A DNA stretch of 64,000 nt from an uncultured Clostridia bacterium (GTDB taxonomy: Bacteria > Bacillota > Clostridia > UBA1381 > UMGS1253), in NCBI GenBank assembly GCA_934457145.1, contig CAKSHP010000001.1:124001-188000 (forward strand). Direction: 5' to 3'. The position numbers were made by a program, and so were the translations under genes. Below the pieces are notes generated by a model. The model saw only the letters and a program-made list of their open reading frames with translations, made no database searches and was not told the DNA's origin. Below are positions 50,678 to 58,591 of the stretch, one piece after another. How positions within the stretch are numbered: position 1 is the stretch's first letter; every line of letters starts with the position of its first letter.

Positions 50678-50691
50678 GAAGTAGTAAAATA

Positions 50692-50727
50692 AAAAAAACG
50701 AGAACGCACAGGACGTTCTCGTTTTTT
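50692..50727. terminator. Bidirectional terminator
   Basis: AAAAACGAGAACG pairs with CGTTCTCGTTTTTT around the loop CACAGGA. It sits between the convergent LacI-type and PpiC genes. Confidence 0.9.
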
Positions 50728-50733
50728 AAAAAT

Positions 50734-51996
50734 TTATTTATTGTTTATAATCGGCAGAAATTCGTTTTCGGGAATATTTATATAAGCGGGAGTGTTTTCA
50801 TAAATTGAGTTTATCATCTGATTATATATATTTCCGATAACCTTTTGCTTAACGTTTTCCAAAGTGTCTTTATCTTCGGGAAGCGGCATTTTTAAGATAA
50901 CGTGGTATCCGTATGAAGTTTTGACCGGCTGGCTTACCTGTCCCGGTTCAAGCTCAAAACTTGCCTGTTCAAATTCCTTTACCATTTCATTATATGTAAA
51001 CACATAGCCGTTCGGGTTTGTCTTCATGCCCGGATCTTCGCCGTACTGCGAAACGAGAAGGTCAAAATCCTCGCCGGCTGCTGCGCGGCGGTAAATATCC
51101 TGCGCAAGCTTTAATGCGTCTTCATCGCTTCTGTCGTTTCCGGTTAAAATTAAAACGTGTTTTGCGCAAACATAATTTTCGTTATACAGTTTTTCTAAAC
51201 CTTCATCGTCGATGCTTATGCTGTCATATATATGGTCAACATATTTGTTTGCAACCATGTAATCGTGCTGAATTTTAACATATGAAGCCGGAAGAAAGTT
51301 TAAATTTGATATATCAGAGTTTTTTATTTTCGCCGAAATGCTTTTAAGACTTTGAATTTCATCATCGGTGAGCGAAATACTGTTTTGCTGTGCATTGTAG
51401 TACATAGCATAAAGCTTTGCAAACGAGGAGTATAAATTATTTACAAACGCTGCCTGTTCGGAGGCATTGCCGTTGTAGTTTAAATTATACATTGCGGCAA
51501 ACTCATTATAGGCAATATCATCATTTGCAACGTTTATTACCGGGGCAATGTCGTCTATAATGATTTGACCTGTTGCGCCTACATAGTAAACATAATATCC
51601 TAAATTTTCACTGACGGCGCGCAGCGGTATAAACGTTGTATCGTTTACGATTTCGGGTGCGCAGTCGATTTGCTTTTTCTCTCCGTTTACATATATGTTG
51701 TCACTGCCGATATCTAAAATAACGTATTTACCGTCTTTAGATATACTAACGGCATTTGTTTCGCTGTCCCATGATACATCGCTGCCGAAAATTTCGCAAA
51801 GCGCACGCACGGGAACCATTGTTCTGTCGTTTTTTATGTACGGAGCGGCATTGATAACCGTTTTTGAAACGTTTTCCTTTAAAGAATACACATCACATTC
51901 GCCGATTGTAAACTCGACGGAGGTTGCGGCAAATGCGGCAGGTATCAGAAGGCAAAATGCTGCACCGACGGAAATTGTAAGTTTTTTAATATTCAT
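50734..51996 (-). CDS. Secreted peptidyl-prolyl isomerase with copper-amine-oxidase-like N-terminal domain
   Basis: 420 aa with a signal peptide (about 1-23, CLLIPAAFA). A copper amine oxidase N-terminal-type domain (about 30-150; INAAPYIKNDRTMVPVRALC... TFIPLRAVSENLGY) is followed by a helical SurA/PrsA-like region and a parvulin domain near 275-385 (AKHVLILTGNDRSDEDALK, YGEDPGMKTNPNGYVFTY, EFEQASFELEPGQVSQPVKT, SYGYHVI). It probably helps exported proteins fold, as PrsA does, but lacks the lipobox of PrsA. GGAAAGG precedes the ATG. Confidence 0.88.
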   Translation of the reverse strand: MNIKKLTISVGAAFCLLIPAAFAATSVEFTIGECDVYSLKENVSKTVINAAPYIKNDRTMVPVRALCEIFGSDVSWDSETNAVSISKDGKYVILDIGSDNIYVNGEKKQIDCAPEIVNDTTFIPLRAVSENLGYYVYYVGATGQIIIDDIAPVINVANDDIAYNEFAAMYNLNYNGNASEQAAFVNNLYSSFAKLYAMYYNAQQNSISLTDDEIQSLKSISAKIKNSDISNLNFLPASYVKIQHDYMVANKYVDHIYDSISIDDEGLEKLYNENYVCAKHVLILTGNDRSDEDALKLAQDIYRRAAAGEDFDLLVSQYGEDPGMKTNPNGYVFTYNEMVKEFEQASFELEPGQVSQPVKTSYGYHVILKMPLPEDKDTLENVKQKVIGNIYNQMINSIYENTPAYINIPENEFLPIINNK

Positions 51997-52052
51997 ATGA
52001 AAAGCCTTTCCGTCCGTTAAACGGACTAAAAAATATAGTTTGATATGAGGTC

Positions 52053-52081
52053 ATTATAACATAATAAGGCTTACAAGTAAA
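52053..52081 (-). promoter_or_regulatory. Promoter of the PpiC gene
   Basis: TTTACT (52076-52081), 17-base spacer, perfect TATAAT (52053-52058) on the minus strand. Confidence 0.78.
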
Positions 52082-52099
52082 GTTTTTTGCAAAAAAAGC

Positions 52100-52128
52100 T
52101 TAACTTATAAGTAAAAATGTGATACAAT
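52100..52128 (+). promoter_or_regulatory. Promoter of the radical SAM gene
   Basis: TTAACT (52100-52105), 17-base spacer, TACAAT (52123-52128). Divergent from the PpiC promoter by about 20 bases. Confidence 0.65.
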
Positions 52129-52159
52129 TATGTAGATTAAATAAGAAAGCAGGGCTGTT

Positions 52160-53047
52160 ATGTGCAATCTTTGTCCGAGAACCTGCGCCGCCGACCGGTG
52201 TGATACGCTTGGTTTTTGCAAAATGAAAAAGAAAATAAAAATAGCGCGCTGTGCTGCGCATTTTTGGGAAGAACCGCCTATAAGCGGCACTAAAGGCTCC
52301 GGGGCGATTTTCTTTTCGGGGTGCAATTTAAGGTGTGTTTTTTGCCAGAACGAGAAAATCAGCAGCGGCGGTTTCGGAAAAGAAGTAACAAAACAGCAGC
52401 TTTGCGAAATGATTTTGCGGCTGCAAAGCGAGGGCGTTTGCAATATAAATCTTGTTACGCCGACTCATTTTGCTGATGAGATTGTGTCGGTGCTGGATAT
52501 GGTAAAGCCAAAACTTAAAATTCCGGTTGTCTACAACTGCGGCGGATATGAAAGCGAAAAAACGCTTGAGATGCTTAATGGTTATATTGACATATACTTG
52601 CCGGATTTTAAATATATAAGCAGCGCTGCCGCCAAAAAATACAGCTGCACAAAAGATTATTCTGAGGTTGCAAAAAAGGCTGTTGATATAATGATAAAAC
52701 AGGCGGGAAAGCCCGTGTTTGACGAAAACGGCATTATGAAAAAGGGCGTTATAATAAGGCATCTCGTTTTGCCCGGACTCTACAAAGACAGCATAAAAAT
52801 ATTAAAATATTTAAAAGATACATACGGAACGGATAAGTTTTTATTAAGCCTTATGAGCCAGTTTACGCCAAACGAAAGCTGCAAAAACATAAAAGAGCTT
52901 AACAGGAAAATTACAACGTTTGAGTATAGAAAAGCGGCGGATTTTGCCGCAGAGTGCGGCTTTAACGGATATTTTCAGGAGAGGGAGTCGTCGGATGAGG
53001 CATATGTGCCGGCATTTGATTTAGCAGGGGTAGGCAGTAGAGATTAA
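52160..53047 (+). CDS. PflA-like radical SAM protein (COG1313 type)
   Basis: 295 aa. An N-terminal Cys-rich motif (MCNLCPRTCAADRCDTLGFC) precedes the radical SAM cluster motif C55-x3-C59-x2-C62 (FSGCNLRCVFCQNE). The rest follows the pyruvate formate-lyase-activating-enzyme-like group often called PflX: VTPTHFADEI, VVYNCGGYESE, YLPDFKY, IRHLVLPGL and FTPNESC. The reaction is unknown; no glycyl-radical enzyme sits next to it. AGGGC lies about 7 bases before the ATG. Single gene, closed by a terminator convergent with gyrA. Confidence 0.88.
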   Translation: MCNLCPRTCAADRCDTLGFCKMKKKIKIARCAAHFWEEPPISGTKGSGAIFFSGCNLRCVFCQNEKISSGGFGKEVTKQQLCEMILRLQSEGVCNINLVTPTHFADEIVSVLDMVKPKLKIPVVYNCGGYESEKTLEMLNGYIDIYLPDFKYISSAAAKKYSCTKDYSEVAKKAVDIMIKQAGKPVFDENGIMKKGVIIRHLVLPGLYKDSIKILKYLKDTYGTDKFLLSLMSQFTPNESCKNIKELNRKITTFEYRKAADFAAECGFNGYFQERESSDEAYVPAFDLAGVGSRD

Positions 53048-53052
53048 AGCAT

Positions 53053-53099
53053 AAAAAGAGCAGCAGCGATGCAAAAATTGCATTGCTGCTGCTCTTTTT
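53053..53099. terminator. Bidirectional terminator
   Basis: AAAAAGAGCAGCAGC-G-ATGCAA pairs with TTGCAT-T-GCTGCTGCTCTTTTT. It lies between the radical SAM gene and gyrA. Confidence 0.88.
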
Positions 53100-53108
53100 G
53101 TTTAAAAT

Positions 53109-55622
53109 TTAGTTTTCGGTTTCTTCCGGCGCAGGTGTTGCTGTTGTTTCGTTTGTGTCAGATGAGTCGGTTTCTGAAGCTTCTTCTTCGTCTTCAACTC
53201 TGTCGGCACAAGTGAGCGACACTATTTTAACGCCGTCGTCAAGGCGCATAAGGCGCACACCCTGAGTTACACGCGAATACGTGCTGATTTCGTCGGTTCT
53301 CATTCTTATGATAACCCCGGCATCGGTGATTAGAATTATATCGTCGGTTTCTTTAACGCTTGAAATACCGGCAAGTTTTCCTGTTTTATCGCTTATGCGG
53401 TATGTTAAAACACCTTTACCGCCGCGGTTCTGAGCGCGGTATTCGTCCATGTCGGTTTTCTTGCCGTAGCCGTTTTCGGTAACAACCAAAAGTTTCGACT
53501 CTTCATCGGCAATGCAGGCACCGACAACGTTATCATCGCCGGCAAGACGTATTGCGCGCACACCGCGCGCCATTCTTCCCATGATACGGACATCGTTTTC
53601 GTTAAAACGAATTGCCATACCGTCGGAGGTTGCAATTATAACGTCTTTTTCGCCGTCGGTTAAAGCAACTTTGATAACCTCGTCACCCTCGTCAAGACCG
53701 ATTGCCCAGAAGCCGTTTTTGCGGCTCGTGTCATATTCGGTAAGCGAGGTTCTTTTGATTACGCCGTATTTGGTTACAAAGGTTAAGAATTTGCCTCCTT
53801 CAAAGTCTTTAACGGTAATTGTTGCAGAAATTTTTTCATCGTTTGCAAGCTCTAAAAGGTTAATGATTGCCGTGCCCTTTGCCTGGCGGCCCGCTTCGGG
53901 AATCTGATAACCCTTTAATTTAAACATTCTGCCCTTGTTTGTAAAGAACAGTATGTTGTTATGAGTTGACGTTGTCATAATGTTTTCAACAAAGTCCTCA
54001 TCGCGTACCGCCTGGGCAGATATTCCTCTGCCGCCTCTGTGCTGCGAGCGGTATGTATCAATCGGCATACGTTTAACGTAGCCGAAATGAGTCATTGTTA
54101 TAACAACGTCTTCTTCTTCGATAAGGTCTTCAATATCGATTTCGTCAACAGCGTTTGCAATTTCGGTGCGTCTGCCGTCGTCGTATTTTTCTTTTATTGC
54201 CAGAAGGTCGGTTTTTATAATGTCTATAACCATATTATCGTCGCTTAACACTTCGTTGTAGTATTTGATAAGCGCCTCAACCTCTGCCAGTTCATCATGA
54301 ATTTTCTGACGTTCAAGACCGCTCAAACGTCCGAGACGCATATCAACAATTGCCTGCGCCTGAATATCGGTTAAGGTAAAGCGCGCTTTTAACTGCTCTT
54401 TTGCGTCGGGTATACCGCCTTTGGCGTTTCTGATTGTGTTTATAACTTCGTCTATGTTGTCAACGGCAATGTTTAAACCAAGCAGGATATGCTGTCTGTC
54501 CATTGCTTTTTTAAGCTCAAACTTAGTTTTCCTGACAACGATTTCCTTTTGAAACTCGATATAGTAGTCTATAACTTCGCGCAAATTCAAAAGCTTAGGC
54601 TCGGTTTTGTTGACAAGCGCAATCATGTTTACGCAAAAGCTTTCCTGAAGCTGAGTGAACTTGTAGAACTGATTTAAGATAACGTTTGCGTTGCCGTCTT
54701 TTTTAACGTCAACAACAATTCTCATACCCTCGCGGTCGGATTCGTCGCGTATTTCTGAAACGCCTTCAACTCTCTTGTCGCGCACAAGCTCGCCCATTTT
54801 TTCAACAAGCCTTGCTTTGTTTACCTGATAGGGAATTTCCGTTATAATAATCTGCGGATGCGAGCCGTTTTCCTCTATTGTTGCACGGGCGCGCATAAGT
54901 ATTCTGCCGCGGCCTGTGTGATAGGCGGCTCTTATTCCGCTTCTGCCCATTATGATTGCACCGGTCGGAAAATCGGGGCCTTTGATATAGCCTATTAATT
55001 CATCGATTGTTATATTCGGATCGTCGAGCACGGCAACAACGCCGTCTATAACCTCGCCTAAGTTGTGGGGAGGGATGTTGGTTGCCATTGCAACCGCAAT
55101 TCCCGAAGAACCGTTTACCAAAAGGTTAGGAAACTTTGATGTGATAACGCTCGGCTCTTTTCGGCTGTCGTCGAAGTTTGGCATAAAATCAACGGTGTCT
55201 TTATCTATATCAACGAGCATTTCAAGAGCCATTTTGCTCATTTTTGCCTCTGTGTAACGGTAAGCAGCCGGCGGATCGCCGTCGACAGAACCGAAGTTAC
55301 CCTGACCGTCAACCAAAGGATAGCGCATGGAAAAGTCCTGCGCAAGGCGAACGAGCGCGTCATAAACCGAGGCGTCGCCGTGGGGATGATATTTACCAAG
55401 CACATCGCCGACAGTTGCGGCGCACTTTTTATATTTTTTATCCGGCGTCAGTCCGGCTTCGTGCATGGTATAGAGTATACGTCTGTGAACCGGTTTTAAA
55501 CCGTCTCTGACATCCGGCAAGGCTCTGCCTATAATAACGCTCATCGCATATTCAAGATAAGCCTTTTCCATTTCGGAAGAGACTTCTATATCAACTATGG
55601 ATTGCATTTCATGATCAGCCAT
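53109..55622 (-). CDS. gyrA: DNA gyrase subunit A
   Basis: 837 aa type II topoisomerase subunit that breaks and rejoins DNA. The active tyrosine is Y123 in AAYRYTEAKM. The quinolone-pocket stretch is HPHGDASVYDALVRLAQ, so the positions equal to E. coli S83 and A84 are Ala and Ser. The C-terminal propeller has a GyrA-box-like YRSQHRGGRGISAQ. An acidic/Thr-rich tail (ETDSSDTNETTATPAPEETEN) ends it. AGGAG precedes the ATG. gyrB is not adjacent. parC is the alternative, but the box and length favour gyrA. Confidence 0.93.
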   Translation of the reverse strand: MADHEMQSIVDIEVSSEMEKAYLEYAMSVIIGRALPDVRDGLKPVHRRILYTMHEAGLTPDKKYKKCAATVGDVLGKYHPHGDASVYDALVRLAQDFSMRYPLVDGQGNFGSVDGDPPAAYRYTEAKMSKMALEMLVDIDKDTVDFMPNFDDSRKEPSVITSKFPNLLVNGSSGIAVAMATNIPPHNLGEVIDGVVAVLDDPNITIDELIGYIKGPDFPTGAIIMGRSGIRAAYHTGRGRILMRARATIEENGSHPQIIITEIPYQVNKARLVEKMGELVRDKRVEGVSEIRDESDREGMRIVVDVKKDGNANVILNQFYKFTQLQESFCVNMIALVNKTEPKLLNLREVIDYYIEFQKEIVVRKTKFELKKAMDRQHILLGLNIAVDNIDEVINTIRNAKGGIPDAKEQLKARFTLTDIQAQAIVDMRLGRLSGLERQKIHDELAEVEALIKYYNEVLSDDNMVIDIIKTDLLAIKEKYDDGRRTEIANAVDEIDIEDLIEEEDVVITMTHFGYVKRMPIDTYRSQHRGGRGISAQAVRDEDFVENIMTTSTHNNILFFTNKGRMFKLKGYQIPEAGRQAKGTAIINLLELANDEKISATITVKDFEGGKFLTFVTKYGVIKRTSLTEYDTSRKNGFWAIGLDEGDEVIKVALTDGEKDVIIATSDGMAIRFNENDVRIMGRMARGVRAIRLAGDDNVVGACIADEESKLLVVTENGYGKKTDMDEYRAQNRGGKGVLTYRISDKTGKLAGISSVKETDDIILITDAGVIIRMRTDEISTYSRVTQGVRLMRLDDGVKIVSLTCADRVEDEEEASETDSSDTNETTATPAPEETEN

Positions 55623-55672
55623 ATTTTACTCCTATTCTCTGTAAAAACTGAAAAATCAGTTTTTATCCTGTA

Positions 55673-57184
55673 TTATTTTTCAAGCATGCTCTCGCCCGTC
55701 ATCTCTTCCGGTTTGTCAAGTCCCATCATGTCAAGAAGCGTCGGGGCAATGTCGGCAAGTCTGCCTTCAGGCTTTAAGTTTGCGTCGTAATTTACCATAA
55801 CGAGCGGAACGGGGTTTGTTGAATGTGATGTTACAACGTTTCCGTTATCATCAAACATTTCATCGGCATTTCCGTGGTCTGCGGTAACAAGTGCGCAGCC
55901 GCCTTTTTTAACGATTGCGTCAAGCGTTTTGCCGAGACACTCGTCAACTGCTTCAACGGCTTTTTTTGCAGCGTCGAAAACGCCTGTGTGGCCGACCATG
56001 TCGCAGTTTGCATAGTTTAATACTATAACGTCATACTTATCGGAATTTATTCTTTTAACAACTTCATCGCAAACCTCATATGCGCTCATTTCAGGCTTAA
56101 GATCGTATGTTGCAACCTTTGGCGATGCAATCAGGGCGCGGTCTTCGTTTTTATATTCTTTTTCAACGCCGCCGTTAAAGAAGAATGTAACGTGTGCATA
56201 TTTTTCGGTTTCTGCGATACGAAGCTGCGTAAGACCTTTGTTGCTTATATATTCGCCGAATGTGTTTACAAGCTTGGTGGGCTTGAATGCAACGTCAACG
56301 TTCGGCATTGTTTTGTCGTACTGTGTCATGCAGATGTAGCAAAGCGGGAAAAACTTTCGCTCAAAGCCGGTAAAGCTTTCGTCAACGAGCGAACGCGTTA
56401 TTTCGCGTGCGCGGTCGGGGCGGAAGTTAAAGAATATAACGGAATCATTTGCTTTTATGGTTTCTGCGCCGTCTATCACAGTCGGAACAACAAATTCGTC
56501 GGTTACATCATTTTTATAAGACTCGCGAACGGCTTTTTCGGCATCATCTGAGTGATTTCCCTCGCCTTTAACCATTGCGTTGTATGCCAAAACAACTCTT
56601 TCCCAGCGGTTGTCGCGGTCCATTGCGTAATATCTGCCCATTACGGTTGCAATTTTTCCCGTACCGATTGCGCCAAGCTTTTCTTCAAGCTCTTTTACAT
56701 AATCTGCGCCGGTTGTCGGGCCAACGTCTCTGCCGTCTAAGAAGCAGTGAACATAAACTTTTTTTAGCCCCATCTTCTTTGCAAGCTCGATTATTGCATA
56801 AAGATGAGTGTTGTGAGAATGTACGCCGCCGTCTGACAAAAGTCCCATAACGTGCAGGGCGCTGCTGTGTTCTTTTACGTTGTTTATTGCTTTTAAAAAT
56901 GCTTCGTTTTCAAAAAAGTCGCCGTCCTGGATGGATTTTGTTATTCTTGTAAGCTCCTGATACACAATTCTTCCGGCGCCGATATTCGTGTGTCCCACTT
57001 CGGAATTTCCCATTTGTCCGTCGGGCAGACCAACATCAAGTCCGCTTGCGTAGATTTTATTGTGCGGATATTTTTTCAAAAGCGAATCCATAACCGGTGT
57101 TGCAGCAGCATCAATTGCCGATTGTTTTTTATCTTTTGCTATGCCGTAGCCGTCCAGTATAATGAGGGCTGTTGGTTTTTTCAT
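55673..57184 (-). CDS. gpmI: 2,3-bisphosphoglycerate-independent phosphoglycerate mutase
   Basis: Interconverts 3- and 2-phosphoglycerate in glycolysis with two manganese ions. 503 aa, alkaline-phosphatase fold. The N-terminal LIILDGYGIAKDK, the catalytic serine motif GQMGNSEVGHTNIGAGRIVYQ (S in NSEVGH), the FNFRPDRAREI motif and the C-terminal NYANCDMVGHTG and VTADHGNADEM give the family. ATG at 57184 is used; the ATG at 57193 abuts the AAAGG. Last gene of the glycolytic group, separated from tpiA by a terminator and an inverted repeat, so it may also have its own promoter (TTGCCC-17-TATCAT near 57206-57235, weak). Confidence 0.96.
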   Translation of the reverse strand: MKKPTALIILDGYGIAKDKKQSAIDAAATPVMDSLLKKYPHNKIYASGLDVGLPDGQMGNSEVGHTNIGAGRIVYQELTRITKSIQDGDFFENEAFLKAINNVKEHSSALHVMGLLSDGGVHSHNTHLYAIIELAKKMGLKKVYVHCFLDGRDVGPTTGADYVKELEEKLGAIGTGKIATVMGRYYAMDRDNRWERVVLAYNAMVKGEGNHSDDAEKAVRESYKNDVTDEFVVPTVIDGAETIKANDSVIFFNFRPDRAREITRSLVDESFTGFERKFFPLCYICMTQYDKTMPNVDVAFKPTKLVNTFGEYISNKGLTQLRIAETEKYAHVTFFFNGGVEKEYKNEDRALIASPKVATYDLKPEMSAYEVCDEVVKRINSDKYDVIVLNYANCDMVGHTGVFDAAKKAVEAVDECLGKTLDAIVKKGGCALVTADHGNADEMFDDNGNVVTSHSTNPVPLVMVNYDANLKPEGRLADIAPTLLDMMGLDKPEEMTGESMLEK

Positions 57185-57256
57185 AATTCTCATGCCTTTC
57201 TGCCTGCTTTATATGATATGTTTTTTACCGCAGGCGGGCAAAAAAACGGTTTAAAG

Positions 57257-57326
57257 GTGCTAAAAACCGGGGTAAGGAGTAAAAATTTTAAAAAAGTCTT
57301 AAAAAAATTACCCCCGAATTTAGCAC
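57257..57326 (-). repeat. Long inverted repeat between tpiA and gpmI
   Basis: Arms 57257-57275 (GTGCTAAAAACCGGGGTAA) and 57308-57326 (TTACCCCCGAATTTAGCAC) match at 16 of 19 positions with a 32-base AT-rich loop. It sits just beyond the tpiA terminator and could be an mRNA-stabilising or processing structure. Confidence 0.5.
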
Positions 57327-57365
57327 AAAAGGGCAAGACTGCATATGCTCTCAGTCTTACCCCTT
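57327..57365 (-). terminator. Terminator downstream of tpiA
   Basis: On the minus strand AAGGG-G-TAAGACTG pairs with CAGTCTT-G-CCCTTTT around the loop AGAGCATATG, ending in T4. Partial readthrough to gpmI is likely given the shared pathway. Confidence 0.75.
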
Positions 57366-57383
57366 GTTTATTTAATTTGAAAA

Positions 57384-58130
57384 TTAATACTTAACAATAG
57401 CTGTAAAATCAGCAACTTTTAAGCTTGCGCCTCCAACAAGACCGCCGTCGATATCGCTCATTTCGAAAAGCTCTTTTGCATTGCTTCCCTTTACGCTTCC
57501 GCCATACTGAACAATGATTTTTTCAGCTGTTTCATTGCCGTAAAGCTCGCCGATTACTTTTCTTATAGCGCCGCAAACTTCGTTTGCCTGCTCGCTTGTA
57601 GCGGTTTTGCCTGTTCCGATTGCCCAGATGGGTTCGTATGCAATAATGATGTTTTCAGCGTCTTTTGCGCTAACGTTCATGAATGCGATTTTAACCTGTG
57701 AACGGATAAGGTCGATTGTGATGCCCTGTTCTCTTTCTTCTAAGGACTCACCAACGCAAACTATGGGTTTAAGACCTTTTTCGATTGCCTTTAAAATCTT
57801 TTTATTAACTGTTACATCTGTTTCTGCAAAATACTGTCTTCTTTCGCTGTGACCGATTATAACATATTCAACGTCAATGTCTTTGAGCATATCAGCGCTG
57901 ACTTCGCCTGTGTATGCGCCGCTGTCTTCAAAAAACATATTCTGAGCGCCGATTTTGATGTTTGTTCCCTTTGCTGCTTCAACTGCTGCCGGTAAGCAAA
58001 CGAAAGGTACGCAAGCTATAACGTCTGTTTTTGCATCTTTAACTGACGGTGCAAGCTCTTTAATAAACGCTGCTGTTTCAGAAGGCGTTTTATTCATTTT
58101 CCAGTTACCTGCTACAACTATTTTTCTCAT
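57384..58130 (-). CDS. tpiA: Triosephosphate isomerase
   Basis: Converts dihydroxyacetone phosphate to glyceraldehyde 3-phosphate. 248 aa. N-terminal RKIVVAGNWKMNK (K13 site), catalytic His in VIIGHSERRQYF, and catalytic Glu in IIAYEPIWAIGTGK; the loop and phosphate site are IVQYGGSVKGSN and GGLVGGASL. The frame reads upstream to 58250 but starts at 58130 by homology. Its GGAG ribosome site, 10 bases before the ATG, is part of the first copy of the tandem repeat (58139-58316). Follows pgk across that repeat, then the gpmI terminator. Confidence 0.97.
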   Translation of the reverse strand: MRKIVVAGNWKMNKTPSETAAFIKELAPSVKDAKTDVIACVPFVCLPAAVEAAKGTNIKIGAQNMFFEDSGAYTGEVSADMLKDIDVEYVIIGHSERRQYFAETDVTVNKKILKAIEKGLKPIVCVGESLEEREQGITIDLIRSQVKIAFMNVSAKDAENIIIAYEPIWAIGTGKTATSEQANEVCGAIRKVIGELYGNETAEKIIVQYGGSVKGSNAKELFEMSDIDGGLVGGASLKVADFTAIVKY

Positions 58131-58138
58131 AATAAAAA

Positions 58139-58560
58139 ATCTCCATTCCGCCGCCCTGCAAGGCATAAATAGTAATATAAAGTTTTCTCTTATCAGGCAG
58201 GGCAAGGAATGATAAGAGATTTTTTTGTCCAAGTGCGTTTTTAAAGGCAAGGCCTTTAAAAAAATCGCACGGACTAATTAAATCCGCCGGAGGCAAACGC
58301 AAATTTTTTGCGTTTAATCTCCATTCCGCCGCCCTGCAAAGCATAAATAGTAATAAATTTTTCTCTTATCAGGCAGGGCAAGGAATGATAAGAGATTTTT
58401 TTGTCCAAGTGCGTTTTTAAAGGCAAGGCCCTTAAAAAATCGCACGGACTAATCAAAACCGCCGGAGGCAAACGCAAATTTTTTGCGTTTAATCTCCATT
58501 TTGCCGCCCTGCATCGGCACAAATTTTTTGGTTAGTCATTTGCTGACGCAGGGCTAAAAC
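58139..58560 (-). repeat. Tandem intergenic repeats (two full copies and a partial one) between pgk and tpiA
   Basis: Copy 1 is 58139-58316 (178 bp), copy 2 is 58317-58491 (175 bp), and a third shares only its first ~20 bases plus a GCAGGGC arm (58492-58554). Copies 1 and 2 differ at a handful of bases. Each full copy can fold into three hairpins: TCTCTTATCA/TGATAAGAGA (58186-58219 in copy 1), a long stem GTCC..GTGCG..AAAGGC/GCCTTT..CGCAC..GGAC (58227-58274), and AAACGCAAA/TTTGCGTTT (58295-58315). GCCCTGC (58153-58159) is complementary to GCAGGGC (58197-58203), which lies in the first hairpin's loop, allowing a pseudoknot. No long reading frame is credible. The whole 460-base gap between tpiA and pgk is this element plus AT-rich DNA up to 58591. 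Confidence 0.85.
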
Positions 58561-58591
58561 AGCAAAGGATTAGATCAATTTTAAATAAAAA

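Noticed and set aside
58105..58522. Short minus-strand frames inside the pgk-tpiA repeats (reading ALQGGGME-like)
   Set aside because: They exist only because the DNA repeats; no consistent ribosome site, and they overlap the hairpins.
58139..58560. CRISPR array
   Set aside because: Only 2.5 copies of a ~177-bp unit, adjacent without spacers, and no cas genes nearby.
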